Below, one piece after another: positions 18,819-28,504 of a DNA stretch of 64,000 nucleotides. Below the pieces are notes generated by a model. The model saw only the letters and a program-made list of their open reading frames with translations. It was not told the origin of the DNA and did not search any database. The position numbers and the translations under genes are program-made. Location of the stretch: contig NZ_JAGSND010000011.1 of the NCBI RefSeq assembly GCF_018128545.1, positions 62,001 to 126,000 of the forward strand, read 5' to 3'. The DNA is from Sinanaerobacter chloroacetimidivorans (GTDB lineage Bacteria > Bacillota > Clostridia > Peptostreptococcales > Anaerovoracaceae). Within the stretch, counting starts at the first letter, position 1. Every line of letters starts with the position of its first letter.

Positions 18819-20312
18819 TTACAGCATCAGTTCAATAGGATGCTCCAGCAGCCGTTTCACTTCCGTTACAAACTGAGCCGCCAGCAATCCATCAATGATT
18901 CGGTGGTCAACAGACAGGGTGATATTCATCATGGGCTTGATGGTTAACTTCTTTTCTCCCTTTTCGTCAGTCTCCACCCAGGGTTCATCCTTTGTTGCAC
19001 TGATGGCCAGTATCCCCACCTCCGGCGGATTGATAATGGCGGTGAAGTTCTCTATGCCAAACATGCCGAGATTGGAAATGGTAAAGGTTCCGCCGCTGTA
19101 TTCATCCGGCGATAATTTTCCGTTTCTTGCTTTTTCAAACAGAGCACTGGATTCCTTTGATATTTCAAGTACGGACTTATTTTCAGAATGCTTTACAACC
19201 GGAACAATCAGACCGGTTGGCGCTGCCACGGCAATTCCGAGATTTACGCTTTTATATTTTTCAATTTTATCGCCTGCCAGAGAAGCGTTCATTTCCGGAT
19301 ACTTCTGAAGCGTGATAATCACAGCTTTTGCAATATAGTCGGTTACGGAAGTCTTCTTGCTTTGGGCTTCGTTTACTTCTTTGCGCAAATCCAGCAACTT
19401 CTCCAAATTGACCTTCTGGGTAAAATAGAGATGCGGAGCAGTGAATTTGCTTTGTGACAAACGATCCCCGATGATTTTTCTTACGCCGCTGTAAGGAACA
19501 ACTTCTAGAATTTCTTTTCCGTCGGGTGTAACTTGAACTTCGGAAGCAAATGGACCTTCGGATGTAAATGGACCTTCCGCGCCCTGGGAAGGAGCAAATC
19601 CCCCGCTTTGCTGCATTTGTGTTCCCACGGCTTTATCATCTCTTAACGAGCCCAGGAGATCTTCCTTAGTGATCTTTCCGTTGATACCCGTGCCCTGAAT
19701 GTCTTCGAGCGCAATCCCCCGGCTTTCTGCAATTTTTTGTGCAACCGGAGTCGCCTTCATTTTATGGGATTCCAGATAGGAGAGAATATCTTTCTCGCAG
19801 ATTCCTCCGTCATATCCGGTGCCGGCCAACTGGATTCTTTCCAGCTCAAGTCCCTTTTCTTTTGCAAACCTTCTGGCTCTGGGAGTTATTTTCAGTATTC
19901 CGCACTCCGTATGCTGTACCTTCGCCATTGGGGCCCCTGATTGGGCAGCTTCCGCTGCGTTTCTATTTTCCATCTCTTTGCCTGAACGATCTGCCGATAT
20001 GTCAGTATTGCCTGCTTCTGACGTTCGGCCCAGCTTGCTGTTTACTTCCTGAATGGCAACATCAATATTTTCTGCGGCATCTGCCACTATGGCAATGGGA
20101 AGGGTAACCTCTACCGAGTCCCCCTCTTCAATAAATTTCTTTCGGAATACGCCTTCCTGGGTAGCTTCAATGTCGATAGAGGTTTTATCTGTTTCAATGG
20201 CAAAGATGGGTTCCCCTTTTTTGACCGGGTCTCCTTCCTGTTTATACCAGCGAACCAGTTTTCCTGTGGACATGTTAAATCCCAGTTTTGGCATAATGAT
20301 TATTTCAGCCAT
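18819..20312 (-). CDS. acoC: 2-oxoacid/acetoin dehydrogenase E2 acyltransferase with two subunit-binding domains
   Basis: 497 aa. Core acyltransferase moving the acyl group from lipoamide to CoA. Order: lipoyl domain 1-80 (K43 in IETDKTSID), linker, first peripheral subunit-binding domain about 141-180 (ITPRARRFAKEKGLEL, GTGYDGGICEKDI), second one about 187-222 (ATPVAQKIAESRGIAL, GTGINGKITKEDL), second linker, catalytic domain from ~260 ending in the active-site SVDHRIIDG. Two consecutive binding domains are unusual: most E2 proteins have one. The linker before the catalytic domain contains a repeated FTSEGPFASE-type motif. The substrate is taken as acetoin from the operon and AcoR context, and is not proven. 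Confidence 0.88.
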   Translation of the reverse strand: MAEIIIMPKLGFNMSTGKLVRWYKQEGDPVKKGEPIFAIETDKTSIDIEATQEGVFRKKFIEEGDSVEVTLPIAIVADAAENIDVAIQEVNSKLGRTSEAGNTDISADRSGKEMENRNAAEAAQSGAPMAKVQHTECGILKITPRARRFAKEKGLELERIQLAGTGYDGGICEKDILSYLESHKMKATPVAQKIAESRGIALEDIQGTGINGKITKEDLLGSLRDDKAVGTQMQQSGGFAPSQGAEGPFTSEGPFASEVQVTPDGKEILEVVPYSGVRKIIGDRLSQSKFTAPHLYFTQKVNLEKLLDLRKEVNEAQSKKTSVTDYIAKAVIITLQKYPEMNASLAGDKIEKYKSVNLGIAVAAPTGLIVPVVKHSENKSVLEISKESSALFEKARNGKLSPDEYSGGTFTISNLGMFGIENFTAIINPPEVGILAISATKDEPWVETDEKGEKKLTIKPMMNITLSVDHRIIDGLLAAQFVTEVKRLLEHPIELML

Positions 20313-20322
20313 TTTTTCACCT

Positions 20323-21297
20323 CTATCCCATCATTTTTTTCACTTTATCGTATATCTTATCTATGGATGGTATGATTGGGAATTCCAAAGCAGGGCTGAA
20401 GGGAAGCGGTACATTTGGTGTGGCAATTCTGCCGATAGGTGCTTCCAGGTAATAAAATACGTCGTCCATGACATCGGCCGCAATTTCTCCGCCGATACCG
20501 CATTTTTCATAGGCTTCATCCACCACAAGCAGCCTGCCTGTCTTCTTTACCGAGGCAATAATTGCATCTCTGTCCATTGGTACAATAGTTCTTAAATCGA
20601 TAACTTCTGCAAAAATGCCGTCTTTTTCCAGTTTTTCCGCTGCAGCCAGAGACTTCATCACCTGTGAGGATGTGGCGACAATGGTGATATCCGTTCCGGC
20701 TTTTACGATGTTTGCTTTTCCGAAAGGAATCGGTTCCACTACATCATCAATCATAAATTTATTGGAATATTCCATTTTGTGTTCAAAGAAGATGACCGGA
20801 TCATTATCGCGAATGGCGGTCTTTAACAGTCCCTTCGCTTCCTGCGCAGTGGAAGGCACTACCACCTTCAGACCCGGAAAATGCGCCACCATTGCCTGCA
20901 TACTTTGAGAATGCTGGGCTGCAGAGGATCTCCCTGCCCCGATAGGCGTTCTGATTACCATCGGAACGGACGCCTGACCGCCGGACATGTAGCGTATTTT
21001 GGCAGCCTGATTGATAACCTGATCCGCTGCTACCAGCAGGAAGTCTGAAAACATCAGCTCCACAATAGGCTTCAAGCCCGTGAGAGCCATCCCGACTCCC
21101 ATGCCCACAAAACCGGCTTCGGATATCGGGGTATCCTTTACTCTCAGAGGGCCGTACTTTTCCAAAAGTCCCACTGATGTTTTAAAGTTTCCGCCGATAA
21201 ATCCAATGTCTTCACCGAGGAGCAGCACCTTGTCATCCCGTGCCATTTCCTCATCCATTGCCTCGCAGATGGCATCTCGATATAATATTTCTCTCAT
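20323..21297 (-). CDS. acoB: Acetoin/2-oxoacid dehydrogenase E1 beta subunit
   Basis: 324 aa, transketolase-like beta subunit of the thiamine-diphosphate E1. Recognised by LGEDIGFIGGNFKTSVGL near residue 28, the catalytic/ThDP-side segments DTPISEAGFVGMGVGMAL and RTPIGAGRSSAAQHSQSM, and the C-terminal domain ending with DIGVKA-type strands (LLVVDEAYEKCGIGGEIAA). Length and motifs fit AcoB, PdhB and BkdB alike. It lies 10 bases before acoC and 51 bases after acoA. Confidence 0.88.
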   Translation of the reverse strand: MREILYRDAICEAMDEEMARDDKVLLLGEDIGFIGGNFKTSVGLLEKYGPLRVKDTPISEAGFVGMGVGMALTGLKPIVELMFSDFLLVAADQVINQAAKIRYMSGGQASVPMVIRTPIGAGRSSAAQHSQSMQAMVAHFPGLKVVVPSTAQEAKGLLKTAIRDNDPVIFFEHKMEYSNKFMIDDVVEPIPFGKANIVKAGTDITIVATSSQVMKSLAAAEKLEKDGIFAEVIDLRTIVPMDRDAIIASVKKTGRLLVVDEAYEKCGIGGEIAADVMDDVFYYLEAPIGRIATPNVPLPFSPALEFPIIPSIDKIYDKVKKMMG

Positions 21298-21348
21298 ATT
21301 GAAAACCTCCTAATTTCGTTCCTGATTTTATCCGATGACCAATCGGCT

Positions 21349-22323
21349 CTAAGCAAAAATATCGGTATAGGCTTCTGACGGGTCCGGATATGGACTTTCC
21401 TTGGCAAAGGTCACCGCTGCCTGAACTTCTGCTTCAATGGTTTCTTCTATTTTCAGCATCTCTTTTTCTGTCACCTTCCCGTTAATCAGTGCCGCTCTCA
21501 AGGCATTTACCGGGCATCGTTCCATCCATTCGGCCTTTTCTTTTTCATTTCTTCTTGCTCTATATACCGCAGGATCTCCCACGTGGTGTCCCTGCCATCG
21601 ATAGGTTTTACACTCAATCAAGGTCGGTCCTTCCCCGTCTCTGGCACGTTTTACCGCTTTCTCCGCGGCCTGGTGAACGGCGATGACATTCATCCCGTCT
21701 ACCACAACGCCGGAAATTCCGTAAGCTGCAGCTCTGTCCGCAAGGTTCTCCGTATTGGTGACATCTCTGATATCCACCGAGATTCCGTATAAATTATTTT
21801 CAATTACATAGACGATGGGCAGCTTCCAGGCTGCCGCCATATTGATGCTTTCATGGAAGGTTCCTTCATTGGTTGCCGATTCGCCGAAGAAGGAAACGGC
21901 TACCTGGTCTGTTCCAAGATACCGGGCGGTATAGGCTGCCCCGGTGGCAATGGGGATTTCTCCTCCTACAATACCGTTGGCACCAAGAATCCCTTTGTCT
22001 AATGCCATGATGTGCATGGATCCCCCCTTGCCTTTGGAGTATCCGCCTTCTTTCCCCAGAATTTCGGCCATCATCTTATCAATTTGTGCGCCTCTGGCAA
22101 CCAAATGGCCATGACCCCTATGGGTGCTGCCGATATAGTCGCTGTCTTTCAGTGCCGCACAAACACCGGTAGCAATGGCCTCCTCTCCCAGATAAAGATG
22201 GGCAAGTCCCGGCATCATGCCTTGTTTATAAAATTCAAATACTTCTTCCTCAAAGCGTCGCATTCTATACATGGTTTCGTAAAAACCAATCAATTGCTTT
22301 TTACTATAATTCTTCAGTTCCAT
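21349..22323 (-). CDS. acoA: Acetoin/2-oxoacid dehydrogenase E1 alpha subunit
   Basis: 324 aa from the chosen start. An ATG at 22338 falls inside the AGGAGG ribosome site, which is placed correctly for the ATG at 22323, giving MELKNYSKKQ. Thiamine-diphosphate motif GD..TNEG is seen as FFGESATNEGTFHESIN, with the phosphate loop GGSMHIMALDKGILGANGIVGG; RGHGH and ECKTYRWQGH are family signatures. Together with the beta subunit it decarboxylates or cleaves the substrate. It is the first gene of the operon, directly behind a sigma-54 promoter and a divergent AcoR-like gene, which favours acetoin over pyruvate or branched-chain substrates. Confidence 0.88.
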   Translation of the reverse strand: MELKNYSKKQLIGFYETMYRMRRFEEEVFEFYKQGMMPGLAHLYLGEEAIATGVCAALKDSDYIGSTHRGHGHLVARGAQIDKMMAEILGKEGGYSKGKGGSMHIMALDKGILGANGIVGGEIPIATGAAYTARYLGTDQVAVSFFGESATNEGTFHESINMAAAWKLPIVYVIENNLYGISVDIRDVTNTENLADRAAAYGISGVVVDGMNVIAVHQAAEKAVKRARDGEGPTLIECKTYRWQGHHVGDPAVYRARRNEKEKAEWMERCPVNALRAALINGKVTEKEMLKIEETIEAEVQAAVTFAKESPYPDPSEAYTDIFA

Positions 22324-22365
22324 TGTGACCTCCTGCATTTCCTGAATCTATTTGTCATATTAGTA

Positions 22366-22383
22366 AAGCAAATTCCATGCCAA
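22366..22383 (-). promoter_or_regulatory. Sigma-54 (-24/-12) promoter of acoABCL
   Basis: On the minus strand TTGGCATGGAATTTGCTT matches the -24/-12 consensus TGGCAC-N5-TTGCW, with GG and GC exactly 10 bases apart. It is about 45 bases upstream of the acoA start, facing the right way. Confidence 0.88.
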
Positions 22384-22455
22384 GGCCCATTGTTGGGATT
22401 TGCCCCTGCTCTTGGTCAAAATTCCCCATATTATGTCCGTTATACCCGTTTTCAT

Positions 22456-22512
22456 TGTGCCATTCTGTCACATCTGTCACACTGTGACAAACCTAAGCAA
22501 CAAATTGTCACT
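22456..22512. promoter_or_regulatory. Activator-binding region upstream of aco operon (TGTGMCA heptamers)
   Basis: Contains TGTGCCA at 22456, TGTCACA (inverted) at 22466, a perfect 15-base palindrome TGTCACA-C-TGTGACA at 22475-22489, and TGTCACT at 22506. It lies 75-130 bases upstream of the sigma-54 promoter, the place for an upstream activating sequence bound by the AcoR-like protein encoded next door. The same heptamer occurs in the second sigma-54 control region at 29975-30052. Confidence 0.7.
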
Positions 22513-22587
22513 CGCATTTTCATAAAATAAGAAAGGACAAAATGTTGAACCGGCGGGATATTTTGTAAAGATTAAGAAGATAGGGAG

Positions 22588-22616
22588 TTCATTTTCCCTG
22601 TCTTTTATGCTATAAT
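22588..22616 (+). promoter_or_regulatory. Sigma-A-like promoter of acoR
   Basis: TTCATT (22588-22593), 17 bases, TATAAT (22611-22616), about 50 bases before the regulator start. The -10 box is perfect, the -35 weak. Confidence 0.55.
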
Positions 22617-22666
22617 AAACGCAAACTATTACAGCTTGGACGGCTTGGACAAAGGAGCGAAGAACG

Positions 22667-24694
<2,028 letters not shown>

Positions 24695-24761
24695 ACGGCC
24701 CTGAAAGAAAATAGGGGAAAGCCCGAAAGAAATTACGAAAAAGAAACCATACGAAAAAAGT

Positions 24762-24805
24762 AACAGATGACTTCCGCCAATCGCAAAAGTCATCTGTTTT
24801 TTTCC
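24762..24805. terminator. Bidirectional terminator
   Basis: Perfect 12-base stem AACAGATGACTT/AAGTCATCTGTT (24762-24773, 24787-24798) with T-runs on both strands (TTTTTTTCC on plus, TTACTTTTTTC on minus). It ends acoR and, from the other side, the micro-protein end of the second sigma-54 operon. Confidence 0.88.
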
Positions 24806-24870
24806 GTTTTCAGGTCCACCGTTCAAAGAGGTACCTTTTATAAATTTTTATGGGAGTTTGATTATCTTTT

Positions 24871-24972
24871 TTATTTGCTTTTTAAGCTACCGATTACCGC
24901 ACATACTCCGTACGCTATCATGATTCCCATTACACCGAACATCCAATATTGAGTTACAACAGCATCTGTCAT
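24871..24972 (-). CDS. 33-aa membrane micro-protein
   Basis: Read directly: ATG at 24972 preceded by GTTAGGAGGGAATTTTA, an excellent ribosome site, 33 codons, TAA at 24871. The peptide starts MTDAVVTQYWMFGVMGIM and ends in SLKSK: one transmembrane helix with a positively charged tail, so the N terminus is probably outside. It is the last gene of the operon, after the symporter and another micro-protein, and before a strong terminator. Small accessory subunits are known for NSS transporters (MetS) and have been noted beside sodium/solute symporters. A role in symporter assembly or stability is inferred. Confidence 0.75.
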   Translation of the reverse strand: MTDAVVTQYWMFGVMGIMIAYGVCAVIGSLKSK

Positions 24973-25009
24973 TAAAATTCCCTCCTAACTTTTATGGAAT
25001 CACACCTGG

Positions 25010-25114
25010 TTACTGTTTCTTTGAGGCCTTATTGGCAGCGCTGAAAATCGCATGGCCAATTCCTGTTAAAATCAAGATGGTAATAAGATTAGTGAAAAAT
25101 AATTGTAAAAACAT
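25010..25114 (-). CDS. 34-aa membrane micro-protein
   Basis: Read directly: ATG at 25114 with AAAGGAGGAATCAGAT before it, 34 codons, TAA at 25010. Sequence begins MFLQLFFTNLITILILTG and ends ANKASKKQ: a single hydrophobic helix followed by a basic end. It lies 27 bases after the symporter gene, whose 3' end abuts its ribosome site, and 38 bases before the 33-aa gene. It is not similar to the 33-aa peptide beyond topology. Probable small partner of the symporter by position. Confidence 0.75.
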   Translation of the reverse strand: MFLQLFFTNLITILILTGIGHAIFSAANKASKKQ

Positions 25115-25140
25115 ATCTGATTCCTCCTTTGGAACAAGAA

Positions 25141-26604
25141 TTATTCAGCTGCCTTATATTCAACGACTTTAAGGTAAGCAGGTTCTCCCTTGACAGCTAA
25201 ATTGCCGATAATTAATACCACAGCAGTGGATAATAAAGTAATATATCCGTTCGGTAAGGAACCGAAAAGCCCTCCGATAGAAGCTGCGACTCCTGTAAAT
25301 GACCAGATCATATTCACAACCCAGGTGATAATCAGTGTGGCAGCAGCAACGCCTCTGCTTCTCTTCCAGAACAAACCGGAAACAAAGAGCCAGAATACAG
25401 GTACGATCCAGGCAAATACCCAGTTGATGGCACCAAGGATCGGAGGCAGATATGCGGATACTCCAATTGCAATTGCACCAAGAATGACTACCATGATACG
25501 GATCACTCTGGCAACATCTTTTTCCGTCGCATCCTTCTTAAACAGTCCTTTATAGATATCCATTGCAAAGATAGTAGCAGGAGTCAGGGAAGTCATTGCA
25601 AAGGTGGAAAGGATTGCGGCCAATAATGCGGCCAGAAGCAAGGTTGCAACCCAACCCGGCAATAAATCTACCAGCATGGTAGTGGCTGCCATTTTCGGTC
25701 CCAATTCCGCATATTCAGGAATGGATCTGGCTGTTAATCCTAATGTTACGGCAAATACGCCGAACATTCCGTTCATAGGAGCGGCAATCCATACTGCTTT
25801 TCTGATGGTTTTTTCATTCTTGGCAGCCATGCAAGCCTGCATAAGCATCTGACTGATACCCTGGCAGAATACAACTGCAATAATCTGAGCAATTGCAAAG
25901 GTTATAAATAAGTCCGGGGTTCCAAACATATTAGTCATAAATGCCTGTGCCTGGTCTGCTTCGAAGAAGTCTCTGACAGTATCAAAATTGCCTCCCGGGA
26001 GCTGTGTAGCTACAAAGAAGGTTGCTACGATAAGACCAATGTACATGACGATGGAGTTGATTACGTTAACGATACCGACTTCCTCCATACCTGCAAGTAC
26101 AACGTAGAAAATACCTAAAATACCACCGATGATAGCACCCTGTACGATACCCCAGCCTGTCATGGTTGCAATTACAATTCCTACACCCTGTGTTTCCAGA
26201 GTCAGAATACCCCAGATCACACCGGCCATAACACAGCCGATTGCCAGGGATATTTTCTTGCCATACATCCCTTCCAATGCTTCCGGAACGGTGGTAACAC
26301 CCAGTCTTCTAACCCATTGACCTGTTGCAAAGCATGCAACGATAATGAGAATTACGTGGGCCAGGCTGAACCAGATGGCAACTGCACCCATGCCATAGGT
26401 CATTTCAAATACACCCAGAATGTGGGCTGCTCCTAAAACGGTTAATGCCATGGTGGAAGCCAGGACCATAACGCCCATTCCTCTCCCTGCTAAAGCAAAT
26501 CCGCCCTCTTCATCCTTGTTTCTCTTTTTTGCGAGGTAAAAGCCTACTCCGAAAATTACAATAATTTCGTAAATTAATACGCCGATCAGAACACCTAAAT
26601 TCAT
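25141..26604 (-). CDS. Sodium:solute symporter (SSS family)
   Basis: 487 aa with about 13 hydrophobic segments, the size and layout of the SSS/LeuT-fold family. Family-like stretches include YEIIVIFGVGFYLAKKRNKD at the N terminus, RLGVTTVPEALEGMYGKKI (the RxxxxTxPEfLexRf signature) near residue 98, and LLAALLAAILSTFAMTSLTPATIFAMDIYK (cytoplasmic signature with ILST). It should import the substrate of the operon with Na+. The specificity cannot be read; acetate, proline, pantothenate and many others are moved by this family. Followed by two micro-protein genes. Confidence 0.88.
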   Translation of the reverse strand: MNLGVLIGVLIYEIIVIFGVGFYLAKKRNKDEEGGFALAGRGMGVMVLASTMALTVLGAAHILGVFEMTYGMGAVAIWFSLAHVILIIVACFATGQWVRRLGVTTVPEALEGMYGKKISLAIGCVMAGVIWGILTLETQGVGIVIATMTGWGIVQGAIIGGILGIFYVVLAGMEEVGIVNVINSIVMYIGLIVATFFVATQLPGGNFDTVRDFFEADQAQAFMTNMFGTPDLFITFAIAQIIAVVFCQGISQMLMQACMAAKNEKTIRKAVWIAAPMNGMFGVFAVTLGLTARSIPEYAELGPKMAATTMLVDLLPGWVATLLLAALLAAILSTFAMTSLTPATIFAMDIYKGLFKKDATEKDVARVIRIMVVILGAIAIGVSAYLPPILGAINWVFAWIVPVFWLFVSGLFWKRSRGVAAATLIITWVVNMIWSFTGVAASIGGLFGSLPNGYITLLSTAVVLIIGNLAVKGEPAYLKVVEYKAAE

Positions 26605-26749
26605 GTTTCGTTTCCTCCTTTAATTATTTAATTGGGGGGTTTGGATTACTAATTACCAGCATATTTATGGCGCATAAAGCAAAGTATAAACGATTCGTTT
26701 CATGCGCCATAATCAATGTCATTTTTCTGTTTGACCCAGACTCCTTGGG

Positions 26750-27472
26750 CTAGCCTCTCATTGCCATGCGTACAGGGCCGTAGGTTACTGCCATTCTAAG
26801 AGTTTCTTCCCCTTCAACATAAATTTCATGCTTGGCTCCTTTCGGTATGTAAAGAGCATCATTGGGTCCGAAATCGAGTCTTTCTCCATCACAAAGGGCA
26901 TATCCGCTGCCGGAGATCATGAAGCAAATGCGATCTGCATCTTCGTTTACATCCTGTTCGGAATATCCGCCAGGTCTGATTTCCGTTACATTGAATTCGA
27001 TGGTGTTGCTTCCGCCGTTCTTTGGAGTAACGATTGGATATGCGACGGAATTGTTATGTTTTGGAGGTACAACCGGGGAGACCTCTTTGATATTTCTGAT
27101 AAATGGTTCTGTCTGGTTGAAATCTTTCGGAGTCAGAGTTACGAGAAATCTTAAGGTTTCGATTCCGATCGGGTACATTTCATGATCACTGTTTCCAGGA
27201 ATCCACATAACATCTCCTGGCTTATATTCATATCTCTTACCGTTAATAATGGAATATCCTTTGCCGGAAAGGATGAAATAGCAGTGGTCTGCATTCTTGT
27301 GGTTATCCAGTATGGCTGCTCCGCCGAATCTGATTTCACAGATAGAGAAGAAGTTAAAGGAATCGGAATCCATCATTACCGGATTCGCCATGCACCATGC
27401 ATGTGCATTCAGGTGCCTTGCAGGTTGGGCTGCGGGACAGTCATATACGTTTTTTACATAAGCTTTAGCCAT
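26750..27472 (-). CDS. Bicupin protein with atypical metal sites
   Basis: 240 aa, two cupin barrels. First, about residues 40-120: H58, H63 and H97 (LDNHKNADHCYFILSGKG ... PGDVMWIPGNSDHEMY), where H63 replaces the usual Glu of motif 1. Second, about 150-235: EDADRICFMISGSGY and DALYIPKGAKHEIYVEG, which keeps only the last His. Duplicate cupins of this kind include isomerases, dioxygenases, lyases and plain binding proteins. The altered ligands argue against a classical HxH/E dioxygenase site in the second half. It stands between the dehydrogenase and the symporter of the sigma-54 operon and has a GGAGG ribosome site. Confidence 0.82.
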   Translation of the reverse strand: MAKAYVKNVYDCPAAQPARHLNAHAWCMANPVMMDSDSFNFFSICEIRFGGAAILDNHKNADHCYFILSGKGYSIINGKRYEYKPGDVMWIPGNSDHEMYPIGIETLRFLVTLTPKDFNQTEPFIRNIKEVSPVVPPKHNNSVAYPIVTPKNGGSNTIEFNVTEIRPGGYSEQDVNEDADRICFMISGSGYALCDGERLDFGPNDALYIPKGAKHEIYVEGEETLRMAVTYGPVRMAMRG

Positions 27473-27546
27473 TTTAAGTTTCCTCCTTAAACCTTTTTTA
27501 AATATATAATAAGTAATTGTACAAACCGGATAAATTTAGATGCTTG

Positions 27547-28428
27547 TTATCTGGTAACTCCGCATTGACCTTCCAATACCTGAGTCAGAACGGAGAAGTC
27601 TTTTTCGCCTCTTCCTGTTGCGGCAGCAGCTGCCAGGCATTGTCTGGTAATCGCTGTAACAGGCATGGATACGCCGTATTGCTTTGCAGCATCAAAGGCC
27701 AGATCAAAGTCTTTCATCATAAGCTTCACGCTGAAAGCAGGATTATATTCTCCCTTGGAAATAGGAGCAACCTTGTATCCAACCAGCGGAGAGCCTACTG
27801 CGCTGCCTGCAATTACCTCGCAGACCTGAGTCACGTCAAGACCGGCTTTTTCAGCAAGGACAACGGCTTCTGCCATCATCTGCATGGAAGTTCCGATCAT
27901 CGTATTCAAAGACAGTTTCATAACTCTTGCTTCTTCTTCAGCGCCGAGATAGAACTGATTTTTACCCATAGCTTCAAAGAGGGGAAGAACCTGATCATAA
28001 GCCGCTCTGTCACCGGAGGCCAGAATTCCCAGCGTTGCATTCTGTGCAAGTACGGTACTTCCAGTAACAGGTCCTCTGATGAATTTACAGTCTTTGCTCT
28101 CAACGGCATCATTAACCTTTGCAGATTCTGCAGGGGATACGGTGCTCATGTCGATGACTATTTTCTTTGGGGATAATCCGGCTACAACACCGTTTTCTCC
28201 CAATGTCACTGCTTGTAATGTAGGACCGTCAGATACCATGGTGAAGATGAAGTCGCATTTAGAAGCGATTTCTTTTGGGGAATCCGCCCACTGTGCTCCG
28301 GCAGCGATTACAGACTCGGCTTTAGCCTTGGTTCTGTTCCATACCGTTACATCATGTCCAGCCTTTATAAGATTCTGGCTCATTGGAACACCCATGTTTC
28401 CTAATCCTATCCAACCAACTTTAGCCAT
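27547..28428 (-). CDS. 3-hydroxyisobutyrate/2-hydroxy-3-oxopropionate-type dehydrogenase
   Basis: 293 aa, beta-hydroxyacid dehydrogenase family. NAD(P) motif GLGNMG at residues 8-13; Arg after the second strand (WNRTK) suggests NADP preference; substrate motif RGPVTGSTVLAQNATLG at about 118 (family pattern DxPVSGgxxgAxxG); catalytic lysine K171 in MKLSLNTMIG. Relatives reduce or oxidise 3-hydroxyisobutyrate, tartronate semialdehyde, glyoxylate, succinic semialdehyde or 2-(hydroxymethyl)glutarate. The operon context suggests a C3-C5 hydroxyacid intermediate. The exact substrate is open. Confidence 0.87.
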   Translation of the reverse strand: MAKVGWIGLGNMGVPMSQNLIKAGHDVTVWNRTKAKAESVIAAGAQWADSPKEIASKCDFIFTMVSDGPTLQAVTLGENGVVAGLSPKKIVIDMSTVSPAESAKVNDAVESKDCKFIRGPVTGSTVLAQNATLGILASGDRAAYDQVLPLFEAMGKNQFYLGAEEEARVMKLSLNTMIGTSMQMMAEAVVLAEKAGLDVTQVCEVIAGSAVGSPLVGYKVAPISKGEYNPAFSVKLMMKDFDLAFDAAKQYGVSMPVTAITRQCLAAAAATGRGEKDFSVLTQVLEGQCGVTR

Positions 28429-28504
28429 TTTTTATTTCCTCCTTTATTGATGATAAATATATGAAATATTGTATATTGAGATCAAGAACCAAATTGTGGA
28501 AATT

